Source of the DNA: JACDAN01 sp035535195 | Lineage (GTDB): Bacteria; Actinomycetota; Thermoleophilia; Gaiellales; Gaiellaceae | DNA length: 19,424 nt | Assembly (NCBI GenBank): GCA_035535195.1 | Contig: DATLQK010000012.1 | Coordinates: forward strand, 1 to 19,424 | Reading direction: 5' to 3' | Part shown: one piece after another, positions 10,531 through 18,110 of the stretch | Layout: each line of letters opens with the position of its first letter | How positions within the stretch are numbered: the first letter of the stretch is position 1 | The notes under the pieces: model-generated | The model's input: only the letters and a program-made list of their open reading frames with translations | Databases searched by the model: none | What the model was told of the DNA's origin: nothing | Translations under genes and position numbers: made by a program

Positions 10531-11354
10531 GCGCGCCTCTGCTCGTGCTCGACGGCGACTCGCTCGCGCACCGCGCCTACCACGCACTGCCGAAGTCGAT
10601 CAACAACAACGCCGTCGTCGGCTTCACCAACTTCGTGCTGCGGCTCTGGGAGATGGAAGAGCCGCGGGCGGTGGTTGTCGGCTGGGACACGCTCACGGCG
10701 CCCACGTACCGGCACGAGGCGCTCGAGGTCTACCAGTCCGGCCGCGAGTTCGACGACTCGCTCCTGCGGCAGCTCGACCTGCTGCCGGAGCTCGTCGCGG
10801 CGCTGGGCTTCGCGTACGGCAAGGCGCCCGGGTACGAGGCGGACGACTTCCTCGCCGCCGCCGTTCGGTCCGAGGAGAAGCGGCGCGGGGGCCGGAGCGT
10901 GGTGGTCACCTCCGACCGCGACTCGTTCCAGCTCGTGAGCGACAAGACGACCGTGGTCACACCCGTGCGCGGCGTGTCCGAGCTGGCGCGGATCGGCCCG
11001 GCCGAAGTGCGCGAGCGCTACGGCGTCGAGCCCGCGCAGGTTCCGGACTTCATCGCGCTCCGCGGCGATCCGTCGGACCGGATCCCGGGCGCGAAGGGAG
11101 TCGGGCCGAAGACGGCGGCGACGATCCTGAAGCAGTACGGGTCGCTGGACGCCGCACTCGACGCAGGAAGATTTCCGCAGCAGCGGGAGGAATTGCTCCT
11201 CTACCGCCGAATAGCCACACTCGACGCCTCCGCCCCCCTCCCTCCCCTGAAGGATCAGTCCCCAACCTGGGCGGAGGCGTCCTCCCTCTTCCGCTCCTGG
11301 GGCATGAACCAGATGGCCGACCGGCTGGCTGCTCGTGCTGCTGGTTCGGCATAG
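10527..11354 (+). CDS. Stand-alone 5'-3' exonuclease (PolI N-terminal domain/FEN-like)
   Basis: A 275-residue structure-specific nuclease resembling the 5' nuclease domain of DNA polymerase I, without polymerase domain. Metal-ligand motifs are visible: LDGDS (D9), EADD (E104, D106, D107), SDRDSFQL (D130, D132) and GDPSDRIPG (D181, D184), followed by a helix-hairpin-helix GAKGVGPKTA (188-197). Such proteins remove RNA primers and flaps; known stand-alone examples are YpcP/ExoIX-like. It starts by ATGA overlap with the acyltransferase and its 3' end overlaps the next gene by 20 bases. The frame is open upstream across the acyltransferase gene, but that extension is an arginine-rich shadow. Confidence 0.92.
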   Translation: MSAPLLVLDGDSLAHRAYHALPKSINNNAVVGFTNFVLRLWEMEEPRAVVVGWDTLTAPTYRHEALEVYQSGREFDDSLLRQLDLLPELVAALGFAYGKAPGYEADDFLAAAVRSEEKRRGGRSVVVTSDRDSFQLVSDKTTVVTPVRGVSELARIGPAEVRERYGVEPAQVPDFIALRGDPSDRIPGAKGVGPKTAATILKQYGSLDAALDAGRFPQQREELLLYRRIATLDASAPLPPLKDQSPTWAEASSLFRSWGMNQMADRLAARAAGSA

Positions 11355-11832
11355 CGTCCCCGAGGTCGATCCCTCGATCCCGGCGGCGGACTGGCGGCTG
11401 ACCGCCGAGGGACGCAGTCGGTGCGCGGCTTTGGCCGAGCGACTAGCTGCCCACGAGCCCGACGTGGTCGTGTCCAGCCCGGAGCCGAAGGCACGCGAGA
11501 CGGCGGAGCTCCTCGCGGCGCGGCTGGGGCTGGAACTGCGCGAGGCGGCCGAGCTGCGGGAGCAGGAGCGCCGGACCGTCGGCTGGCTCGAGCGGGCCGA
11601 GCTCGAGGCGGGCATCCGGCGGCTGTTCGCCGAGCCCGACCAGGTCGTCTTCGGCGAAGAGAGCGCGACGGACGCGCTCGCCCGGTTCTCGCGTGCAGTC
11701 GACGGCCTCGGCGACGGTGCTGTGGTCGTTTCGCACGGCACCGTGATCAGCCTCTACGCGGCGGGCTGCACCGGGAGTGATGCGTTCGAGATCTGGAGCG
11801 GCCTCGAGCTGCCGGACCTCCTGGTCGTCTGA
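11335..11832 (+). CDS. Histidine phosphatase superfamily protein
   Basis: A 165-residue small histidine phosphatase (phosphoglycerate mutase-like/SixA-type fold). The catalytic motif LVRHS has His6 (RHS instead of the common RHG), SSPEPKARETAELLA supplies the second arginine (R54), acidic residues lie near EQER (75-80), and VVVSHGTVISL carries the second histidine (H134). The start is GTG 11335, which places the RH motif at residues 5-6 as in the family; it overlaps the exonuclease gene by 20 bases. The substrate cannot be told: phosphosugars, phosphoproteins and nucleotides are all known. Its stop and the following start share one base (TGATG). Confidence 0.88.
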   Translation: MLLVRHSVPEVDPSIPAADWRLTAEGRSRCAALAERLAAHEPDVVVSSPEPKARETAELLAARLGLELREAAELREQERRTVGWLERAELEAGIRRLFAEPDQVVFGEESATDALARFSRAVDGLGDGAVVVSHGTVISLYAAGCTGSDAFEIWSGLELPDLLVV

Positions 11833-12677
11833 TGGACGTCATCAGCCACCCGGACTTCACGCGGCTGCACCCCACCGGCGGCCACCCGGAGCAGCAGGCG
11901 CGGATCGCCGTGCTCCAGCGGGAGTTCGAGTGGCGGGAGGCGCCTCCGGCGACGCGGGCCGATCTCGAGCGCTGTCACTCACCGCGTCTCGTCGAGCTGG
12001 TCGCGGCGATCGAGCGGCCGACGATGGTGACCGGCGACACGATCGCGTCCGAAACGACGTACGAGGCGGCGCTGCTCTCCGCGGGCGCGGCGATCGAGGC
12101 GGCGCGCTCGGGCGGCTTCGCGCTCGCTCGCCCTCCTGGCCACCACGCGACCCGGACCGAGGCGATGGGCTTCTGCTTCTTCGACAACGTCGCGATCGCG
12201 GCGCGCTGGGCGCAGGCCGAGCTCGGGATCGAGCGGGTGGCGATCGTGGACTGGGACGTCCATCACGGAAACGGGACGGAGGACATCGTCCTCGAGGATC
12301 CGTCGCTCTTCCTGGCGTCGCTGCATCAGTGGCCGTTCTACCCGGGCACGGGCGGCCCGGGTGAGCAGTACGACAACGTGCTGAACGTGCCGCTGCCTGC
12401 TGGGTCGACGGACGAGGACTACATCGTCGCCTTCCACGAGGTGGTCGAGCCGGCCGTGGCGGGGTTTCGGCCCGACCTCCTGCTCGTCTCGGCCGGGTTC
12501 GACGCGCACGAGGAGGATCCGTTGGCAGGGATGCTCGTCACGGCAGCGGGTTTTCGCGAGCTCGCGCGCCGGTCGGCCGCCCTGGGACCACGCGTCGCCG
12601 CCGTCCTCGAGGGCGGTTACAACCTCGCGACCCTGCCCAGACTGGTCGATGCGGCCCTCGAAGGCTTCACGTCGTGA
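11832..12677 (+). CDS. Histone deacetylase family (class II HDAC/acetylpolyamine amidohydrolase-like) protein
   Basis: Zinc-dependent deacetylase, 281 residues. ARPPGHHA gives the tandem catalytic histidines (H104, H105). DWDVHHGNGTE supplies zinc ligands D142 and H144, LLVSAGFDAHEEDP supplies D224, and LEGGYN contains the transition-state tyrosine Y263. All key residues are present, so it should be active. In bacteria this family acts on acetylated small molecules such as polyamines, or on proteins such as acetyl-CoA synthetase (AcuC); which applies here is unknown. ATG 11832 overlaps the previous stop by one base. Last gene of the plus-strand run, followed by a hairpin terminator. Confidence 0.94.
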   Translation: MDVISHPDFTRLHPTGGHPEQQARIAVLQREFEWREAPPATRADLERCHSPRLVELVAAIERPTMVTGDTIASETTYEAALLSAGAAIEAARSGGFALARPPGHHATRTEAMGFCFFDNVAIAARWAQAELGIERVAIVDWDVHHGNGTEDIVLEDPSLFLASLHQWPFYPGTGGPGEQYDNVLNVPLPAGSTDEDYIVAFHEVVEPAVAGFRPDLLLVSAGFDAHEEDPLAGMLVTAAGFRELARRSAALGPRVAAVLEGGYNLATLPRLVDAALEGFTS

Positions 12678-12751
12678 CACTTCTGGCCCAAAGACGGCGC
12701 TGGTCCCTAACCGGACCTGGTCCCGTTACGGGCCCGGCGGGGCGGAACGCA

Positions 12752-12777
12752 GAACGGCCGACTATTGCCGGCCGTTC
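12752..12777 (+). terminator. Hairpin terminator after the deacetylase gene
   Basis: A perfect 9-base stem GAACGGCCG / CGGCCGTTC with 8-base loop, 75 bases after the deacetylase stop. It is followed by GTTCT rather than a long T-run. Smaller hairpins (GGTCC/GGACC, CCC/GGG) occur between the stop and this stem. Confidence 0.6.
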
Positions 12778-12894
12778 GTTCTAAGGAGGAAGAGCCACCG
12801 CCCTCACCGCGGATCGTCTTCGCGGAGGAGAGAGGAGTTGTCCTCAGTATCGGCCCGCGGAGCCGTTTCGTCGTCGCCCCGGCCGGGCGAACAC

Positions 12895-12917
12895 GACTCA
12901 CCCAAAATGGGTGAGTC
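12895..12917 (-). terminator. Hairpin terminator after the response regulator gene
   Basis: A perfect 9-base stem GACTCACCC / GGGTGAGTC with loop AAAAT (ATTTT on minus). It begins 5 bases beyond the response regulator stop, in the expected place for a minus-strand terminator. Confidence 0.75.
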
Positions 12918-12922
12918 CGAAG

Positions 12923-13567
12923 TCAGGCCCTGGCGGCCGCGAGCGCCTCGAGCGCCTCGCGGCGCGACGAGACGTTCAGCTTCCGGAGCAGGCTCTTCAC
13001 GTGCGACCGGACGGTGTGCTCCGAGATGAAGAGACGCTTTGCGATCTGATCCGTCCCCAGGTGCTCGTCGAGCAGGAGCAGCACCTCTAGCTCCCTCGCC
13101 GAGAGCCGGAGCGCGATCGCGTCGGGCACGCCGCCCTCGGGCTCGCGGCCGTTCCGCACATGGTCGAGCAACCGGCGTGCGACGACTCCCGAGAGCGCCG
13201 CCTCCCCCGCGGCCGCGCCGTGGAGGAAATCGACGAGCCGCTCCGGCGGCTCCGTCTTCAGTAGGTACCCGGCGGCGCCGCCCCGGATCGCGGCGAGCAG
13301 GTTGTCCTCGTCGCCGGAAGCCGTCAAGACGACGACCTCGCAATCCGGTGTCTCCACCCGCAGCCGAGGCAGGGCCTCGAGCCCGGTCATGCCCGGCATC
13401 GAGAGGTCGAGCAGGATCACGTCGGGCTGCAGCTCGGCCGCCAGCTCGATCGCCTCGTGGCCGTCCGACGCCTGGCCGACGACCTCGAAGCCGTGGTCGC
13501 CGAGCAGCGCGGCGAGGCCGTCGCGGGTCAGCGGGTGATCGTCGACGAGCAGGATCGTGGGCGCCAT
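12923..13567 (-). CDS. NarL/LuxR-family DNA-binding response regulator
   Basis: A 214-residue transcription regulator. The receiver domain (about 3-118) has acidic pair DD at 9-10, phospho-acceptor Asp54 in ILLDLSMPG, the LTAS threonine (about 81) and the LLK lysine (about 104). The C-terminal LuxR-type helix-turn-helix (about 148-210) includes LSARELEVLLLLDEHLGTDQ and AKRLFISEHTVRSHVKSLLRKL. ATG 13567 has no clear ribosome binding site, and a -10-like GATAAG lies 8 bases upstream, so the mRNA may be leaderless. It is head to head with the sensor kinase gene 44 bases away, its likely partner. It ends in a strong hairpin terminator. Confidence 0.94.
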   Translation of the reverse strand: MAPTILLVDDHPLTRDGLAALLGDHGFEVVGQASDGHEAIELAAELQPDVILLDLSMPGMTGLEALPRLRVETPDCEVVVLTASGDEDNLLAAIRGGAAGYLLKTEPPERLVDFLHGAAAGEAALSGVVARRLLDHVRNGREPEGGVPDAIALRLSARELEVLLLLDEHLGTDQIAKRLFISEHTVRSHVKSLLRKLNVSSRREALEALAAARA

Positions 13568-13575
13568 CCCGATCG

Positions 13576-13605
13576 CTTATCGGCAGCGAGTTTCCCGCCG
13601 ATAAG
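13576..13605. promoter_or_regulatory. Dyad in the shared promoter region of the two-component pair
   Basis: CTTATCGGC (13576-13584) and GCCGATAAG (13597-13605) form a perfect 9-base inverted repeat with a 12-base spacer, in the 44-base gap between divergent regulator and kinase genes. Each arm holds GATAAG, a -10-like hexamer pointing at the adjacent gene: 6 bases before the kinase ATG and 8 before the regulator ATG. It could serve as paired divergent -10 elements, as an operator for the regulator, or as both. Confidence 0.5.
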
Positions 13606-13611
13606 AGCGAC

Positions 13612-14988
13612 ATGCGGCGAGACGACCGTGACGCCTACCAGGCGTGGCTCGTCGGCGAGCTTCTCCTCGTCGGCTTGCTCGGCGCTGCCCTCGCCCTCTT
13701 CCTCGCGTACCCCGACCTGCGCTCGACGTACGAGCTGCCGGAGCTGAAGCTGGCGCTCGACACCGCCATGGCGCTCGCGGCGACCGTCGTCGCCGTCCTC
13801 GCCGGCATTCGCTTCACCGTCGAGGGCCGCCGCCTCGACCTGCTCCTGTGCGCCGGCTTCACCACCGCGGCGCTCACGAGCGTCTGCTTCGCCATCGCCC
13901 CGGTGCTGGACGGCAACCCGGTGCAGTCCGCGGAGGCCTGGTCGGCCGTCGGCGGACGGATCCTCGCGCTGGCGCTGATCGCCTCGGCTCCGTGGGCGCG
14001 CGGCCGGATCGCCTCTCGCCGTGCGGCACTCCGCATCGCACTCGTCCTGGTGCCGATTGCGCTTTTCGCGATCTGGCTGTACGCGCGCGCTCTGGCCGAC
14101 GCGCTCCCGGATCTCCGCCAGGGCTCGGAGCAGCCGGCGGCGATGATCATCGCCATCGCGATCCAGGGCGTCCTCAGCCTCGTGGCGGTCGTCGGCTTCG
14201 GCTGGCGCTACCGGCGCTCCGGCGAGGACCTCGACCGCTGGCTCGCGCTCGCCGCGACGCTGATGCTCTCCGCCGAGCTCCACTACGTCTTCACGCCGGT
14301 CGTCGCGAGCGGCGTCGTCTCACAGGGCGACTTCCTGCGACTCCTCTCGTACGGCCTGCTGCTCGCCGGCGTCTGGCGGGCGATCCGCTTCGCGGAGTTC
14401 GGACGCGCGGTCGCCGAGGAGCGCGCCCGCGTCGCGCGCGAGATCCACGACGGCCTTGCTCAGTACCTGTTCACGATCTCGACCCATGCGGCGATGCTCG
14501 AGCGCGGTTCGGCGCCGGACGGAACGGTCCGCAGGCTGAAGGACGCCGCGGCGCTTGCCCAGCAGGAGGCCCGGTTCGCGATCCTCGCACTCTCCTCCGC
14601 CAGCGGCAACGCCCCCTTCGACGCCGCCCTCCGACGGTACCTCGACGTCCTCACCGCCGACGGCGAACTCGCCGTCGAGCTCGACGTCGACCCGGAGATC
14701 CAGCTTGCGCCGGACGAGCAGATCGAGGTCTTCCGCATCGTCCAGGAAGGTCTCGCCAATGTCCGGAAGCACGCGGGGGCCCGCACGGCGGAGGTCTGGA
14801 TCGGGAGGAACGGCCCGCAGCGCCTCGTCCAGATCCGCGACGACGGCGAAGGGTTCGAGCCGGGCGACAACGGCGCCGGCCAGGGGCTCAAGAACATGAA
14901 GACGCGCGCCGCCTCGATCGGCGGCGCCTTCGGGCTGGTCTCCAAGCCGGGCCGCGGCACGGCGCTACAGGTCGTTCTGCGCGCGTAG
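13612..14988 (+). CDS. Membrane sensor histidine kinase (NarX/DesK-type, HisKA_3)
   Basis: A 458-residue sensor kinase. About seven or eight hydrophobic segments fill residues 12-33, 48-67, 75-98, 114-127, 141-162, 175-196, 209-231 and 243-256, forming a membrane sensor without a large external domain. The HisKA_3 dimerisation motif ARVAREIHDGLAQYL holds phospho-acceptor His279. The ATPase domain has the N-box IVQEGLANVRKHAGA (N383), G1 DDGEGF (410-415) and G2 GQGLKNM (424-430). ATG 13612 is used; the frame runs open upstream through the regulator gene, but that is antisense shadow. Cognate partner is inferred to be the divergent NarL-type regulator. The signal is unknown. Confidence 0.93.
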   Translation: MRRDDRDAYQAWLVGELLLVGLLGAALALFLAYPDLRSTYELPELKLALDTAMALAATVVAVLAGIRFTVEGRRLDLLLCAGFTTAALTSVCFAIAPVLDGNPVQSAEAWSAVGGRILALALIASAPWARGRIASRRAALRIALVLVPIALFAIWLYARALADALPDLRQGSEQPAAMIIAIAIQGVLSLVAVVGFGWRYRRSGEDLDRWLALAATLMLSAELHYVFTPVVASGVVSQGDFLRLLSYGLLLAGVWRAIRFAEFGRAVAEERARVAREIHDGLAQYLFTISTHAAMLERGSAPDGTVRRLKDAAALAQQEARFAILALSSASGNAPFDAALRRYLDVLTADGELAVELDVDPEIQLAPDEQIEVFRIVQEGLANVRKHAGARTAEVWIGRNGPQRLVQIRDDGEGFEPGDNGAGQGLKNMKTRAASIGGAFGLVSKPGRGTALQVVLRA

Positions 14989-15023
14989 CGAAGAAGTGGC
15001 CTGGCGCGCCCGTCTAACGCGGC

Positions 15024-15536
15024 GTGCAGGCAGTCGTGACCGAACAGATCCGCCCAGCCGACCAGCCGGACACTGAAGAATTCCTGGCGCTCGTTCGGGA
15101 GTACGACCTGCGGCACCGGCGCCTGGCGTACCGGCTGCTCGGCGACCGCGACCGCATGGACGACGTGCTCCAGGAGGCGTACGCCCGAGCCTTCCGCGCG
15201 CTGCCGCGCTTCCGTGGCACGTCCGGGCTCGCGACCTGGCTCTACCGCATCGTCTACAACACCTGCATCGACGAGCTGCGCCGGTCGGGCTCGCGCCGGG
15301 AGGTCTCGCTCGAGGAGTGGCGTGAGCGTGGCGGGCGGAGGGACGACGTCGAGCAGCGCCTCGACCTCGAGGCTGCGCTCGCTGCGCTGTCGCCGGACCT
15401 CCGCGCGGTCGTGCTGCTCGTCGACGCGGACGAGCTCTCGTACGAGGAGGCGGCCGCAGTGCTCGGAATTCCGCCCGGAACGGTGGCCTCGCGGCTGAGC
15501 CGCGCGCGCGACGCCCTGAAAGGAGCTTTGCGGTGA
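15024..15536 (+). CDS. ECF-type RNA polymerase sigma factor
   Basis: A 170-residue extracytoplasmic-function sigma factor containing only region 2 (about 32-90, LLGDRDRMDDVLQEAYARAFRALPRF and TWLYRIVYNTCIDELRR) and region 4 (about 115-168, LSYEEAAAVLGIPPGTVASRLSRARDAL). It should redirect RNA polymerase when released by the anti-sigma protein encoded next. The start may be GTG 15024 or GTG 15036; neither has a strong ribosome binding site. It lies 35 bases after the sensor kinase gene on the same strand, so joint transcription is possible. The stop overlaps the anti-sigma start by 4 bases (GTGA). Confidence 0.93.
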   Translation: MQAVVTEQIRPADQPDTEEFLALVREYDLRHRRLAYRLLGDRDRMDDVLQEAYARAFRALPRFRGTSGLATWLYRIVYNTCIDELRRSGSRREVSLEEWRERGGRRDDVEQRLDLEAALAALSPDLRAVVLLVDADELSYEEAAAVLGIPPGTVASRLSRARDALKGALR

Positions 15537-16768
15537 CGGAGCACCGCGACCGCGACCTCGGCGCCGCCCTTCGCGGCCTCGACGTGCCCGAGCACCGGCC
15601 CGAGTTCGCGGCGGAGCTCGAGCGGCGCCTCAGGCACCGGCGGATCCGGCCGCGCGTCTGGGCGCTTGCGGCCGCAGGCGCCCTGGCCGCAATCGCGACC
15701 GCCGTCGCTGTCCTCGCCTTCCCCGGCGAGTCGAACGTCGCGTCGGCCGCCGAGGTGCGCGAGGCGGTCTCCGACGGGATGGGCTCGGCCGGGAGCGTCT
15801 CGGGGGTCTTCGTCAACCGCGAGGAGGCGAACGCGGAGAACCGCTGGCGCTTCGTGGTTGACGAGTCCGGCTCGTTCCGGATCGAGGGGCTGGGGCCCAA
15901 CAACCCGACCGTCCTCGCCTACGACTCGAAGTCGAACGTCGAGACGTGGTCCGACCTCGGGATCTTCACTCGGCGAACGGGCCTCGCCCCCGGGATCCCC
16001 GACTCAGCGCCCGCATCGTGGGTCGTCCAGCGCGGTCTCGGCGCCGTGGTCGCCGCGCTTCTGGCCGCGCCGGACGCCGCCGTCGAGGAGATCACGTACT
16101 CGGGTCGAGCCGCCTGGCGGTTGCGCGCGCCGACGGGAAACGCAGGGGAGCAGCAGCTGATCACCGTCGACCGCGAGACCGGGATTCCGGTTCGCGACGA
16201 GCGGCTGCGGAACGGCAGGTTCGCCGGCGAGTGGCGGATCGACGACCTCCAGGTGAGCTCGGCCGGCGCAACGGGCGTCTTCCGCCTCCGGCCGAAAGCG
16301 GGCCGCCAGCAGAAGACCTACGACATGGGCTTCCGCCGCGTTCGGCCGGCAGAGGTCGAGGGCGCCGCCGGGTACGAGCCGCTCCTGCCGACCTGGGTTC
16401 CCGACGGCTACCGGCTCGCAGAGGTCGCGGTCGCCTCGAGCTCGCGCCCCACCGGCAGCGAGCAGCGGCAGAACCCCGAGTCGCGGAAGGTCGTGTCGCT
16501 CCGCTATGACCGCGGTCTCGACCAGCTCGTCGTGACAACGCGGCGCACCGGCTCCGACCCCTCGCGCTGGGCGGATCCCGTGACCGGGTCAAGCCTGCAG
16601 GTTCGCCAGCCCGATGGCGTATCGCTCGCAGGCCACCAGGGTCGACTCGTGATCGACCCGAACAGCGTTCCACACGTCTGGGCGATCGCAGGGCCGCTCG
16701 TGGTGACGATCGCCGGCAATCTCTCCGGCGCCGAGCTCCGCCGGATCGCCGCGTCGATACAGCGTTAG
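15533..16768 (+). CDS. Probable membrane anti-sigma factor with RseB/LolA-like outer domain
   Basis: A 411-residue protein whose first 40 residues are charged and cytoplasmic, with one transmembrane segment at about 42-62 and the rest outside. The outer part begins with a region (about 70-270) resembling LolA/RseB lipoprotein-carrier folds. It ends with a domain containing LPTWVPDGYRLAEV and LVVTIAGNLSGAELRRIAASI, similar to DUF4367 or the RseB C-terminal domain. GTG 15533 follows AAAGGAG by 7 bases and overlaps the ECF sigma stop, which argues for an anti-sigma role. No zinc-binding HXXXCXXC motif is present in the short N-terminus, so binding to sigma would be non-canonical. Domain naming is by recalled similarity; the role is inferred from position. 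Confidence 0.75.
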   Translation: MTEHRDRDLGAALRGLDVPEHRPEFAAELERRLRHRRIRPRVWALAAAGALAAIATAVAVLAFPGESNVASAAEVREAVSDGMGSAGSVSGVFVNREEANAENRWRFVVDESGSFRIEGLGPNNPTVLAYDSKSNVETWSDLGIFTRRTGLAPGIPDSAPASWVVQRGLGAVVAALLAAPDAAVEEITYSGRAAWRLRAPTGNAGEQQLITVDRETGIPVRDERLRNGRFAGEWRIDDLQVSSAGATGVFRLRPKAGRQQKTYDMGFRRVRPAEVEGAAGYEPLLPTWVPDGYRLAEVAVASSSRPTGSEQRQNPESRKVVSLRYDRGLDQLVVTTRRTGSDPSRWADPVTGSSLQVRQPDGVSLAGHQGRLVIDPNSVPHVWAIAGPLVVTIAGNLSGAELRRIAASIQR

Positions 16769-17946
16769 CGCGCCCGAAGGATCGCGACCCGCACCACGGT
16801 GCGCGTGCCGCCGCTGTAGACGGCGGCGGCGGCGAAGCCGTCGGCGCCGAAAGCGCCGAACGGCATCGAGCTGAGGGTCGCGCTGCCCAGCCTCCTCGGC
16901 TGCTGGATCGACCGGACGCCCTTCAAACGGCGCCCGCGTGCGTCGGCGCGCGCGACCCCAACCGTCAGCGCGGCGTTGGCGGGGTCCGCCCAGTAGGCGA
17001 CGAGCAGGTGGCCGTTCACTTGCCGCGCGTCGACGATGCTCCCGCAAGCATCCGCGCACTTCTTCTTCTTGACCGAAGGAGCGATCGGCATGGGCCGCTC
17101 GCCGACGCCCCAGAGGACGGCCCTCGTGCCGCGGCCGGCCGTGCCTTCGGCGAGAACGCGGCACGTGTCGCTGCAGACGAGCGACCGGATGCTCACGAAG
17201 CCGCCGACGCCGGGCACCTTTGCCGGTCGGCCGCGCGGCTTGAGCGTTGCCGGGTAGAGCTCGACGATCTGGGCCTGCTGCTTCGGGCCCTGCTGCTTGG
17301 GGTTCCGCTTCCCGGGCGCCCAGGCGAGCCAGACGCGCCCGCGCCGGTCGACGCCGAGCACGGCCCGCGCGGCGGATTTGGGCGGGATGAAGGAGGCGAA
17401 GTCCACCGGTGCCGCGCCCACGTCGCAGCAGGCTCCGAGGTGCGGGACCGGTTCCTTGCGCCGGCCCGGGATGCTCACGAGTCTGACCGCCCGGTCCGCG
17501 AGCTGAATCACCTGCGATCCGCCCGACGAGTCGGGCACCGGCGCCCCTCCGAGCGACCCGGGGGGACCGAGCGTGCCGTTCGGCATCAGCCTGAAGGCCA
17601 GCAAGGGCGAGCCGGCGCTCGCCCCGGAGGTCGTGAAGAGTAGATCCTTGCCGGGGCCGCTCTGGTAGACCCAGTCGCCGCTCGGCAGCGCGGGTCTCGC
17701 GGTCTTCCAGTCGCCGAGCCGCCCCTTCTTGACCCGACCGCTACGGACGGTGTAGGCACCGCCGCGGCCGGGCGAAACGAACCACAGGCGGCCGGCGCTC
17801 CAGAGGACGGCCGCGTTGTCGACCTGGCCGCCGGGGACGACCTGCCAGCGGGACGCCGGCGGTGCCGGAGCGGCGGCTGCGTTCGCCCCGATCAGGACCG
17901 CGACAAGGAGGATGAGCGCCCCCATCACAAACCCCTGCAGCTTCAA
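16765..17946 (-). CDS. Secreted protein of unknown function, possibly beta-propeller
   Basis: A 393-residue protein with an N-terminal hydrophobic segment (about 5-23) and Ala-rich end typical of a Sec signal peptide cut near ANAAAA. The mature part shows repeating short beta-type stretches (AVLWSAGRLWFVSPG, RAVLGVDRRGRVWLAWAPG, GHLLVAYWADPANAALTVGVA), suggesting a propeller-like fold. Cysteines come in three close pairs (ACCD, CSDTC, CADAC), consistent with disulfides outside the cell. TTG 17946 is preferred because GGGAGG lies four bases upstream; ATG 17925 or a longer start at 17985 are alternatives. The stop TAA overlaps the convergent anti-sigma stop by 4 bases. Family not recognised. 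Confidence 0.75.
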   Translation of the reverse strand: MKLQGFVMGALILLVAVLIGANAAAAPAPPASRWQVVPGGQVDNAAVLWSAGRLWFVSPGRGGAYTVRSGRVKKGRLGDWKTARPALPSGDWVYQSGPGKDLLFTTSGASAGSPLLAFRLMPNGTLGPPGSLGGAPVPDSSGGSQVIQLADRAVRLVSIPGRRKEPVPHLGACCDVGAAPVDFASFIPPKSAARAVLGVDRRGRVWLAWAPGKRNPKQQGPKQQAQIVELYPATLKPRGRPAKVPGVGGFVSIRSLVCSDTCRVLAEGTAGRGTRAVLWGVGERPMPIAPSVKKKKCADACGSIVDARQVNGHLLVAYWADPANAALTVGVARADARGRRLKGVRSIQQPRRLGSATLSSMPFGAFGADGFAAAAVYSGGTRTVVRVAILRAR

Positions 17947-17970
17947 CGAACCTCCCGACGATCGGCATCG

Positions 17971-17999
17971 AATGTACGCGGTCAAGCGGCCCCGACCAA
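17971..17999 (-). promoter_or_regulatory. Candidate promoter of the secreted protein gene
   Basis: On minus, TTGGTC (17999-17994) and TACATT (17976-17971) are separated by exactly 17 bases, ending 24 bases before the TTG start. The match to -35/-10 consensus is moderate only. Confidence 0.3.
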
Positions 18000-18082
18000 G
18001 GCCGGAACCGCCGGACCACTCGATCGTCTAGCGTCGGCGCCGCCCGCGAATCGCCCATTCGGGTATTTCGTTCCGTCAAATG

Positions 18083-18106
18083 GAAGAGCCCCTGGCGGGG
18101 CTCTTC
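18083..18106 (-). terminator. Terminator of the RNase P RNA gene
   Basis: A perfect 10-base stem GAAGAGCCCC / GGGGCTCTTC closes a 4-base loop, starting 4 bases beyond the RNase P RNA 3' end on the minus strand. It is followed by CATTT. Confidence 0.8.
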
Positions 18107-18110
18107 GGTA

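Noticed and set aside
10416..11741. 441-codon minus-strand frame across the exonuclease and phosphatase genes
   Set aside because: Serine/arginine-rich shadow with no recognisable motif, opposite two genes with intact catalytic residues.
12783..12789. Perfect AAGGAGG ribosome-binding-like sequence on plus after the deacetylase terminator
   Set aside because: No ATG, GTG or TTG follows at a usable distance and no open frame with coding character begins there.
13039..13611. Upstream extension of the sensor kinase frame
   Set aside because: Runs antisense through the response regulator gene with an Arg/Pro/Ala-only composition; ATG 13612 begins the natural protein.
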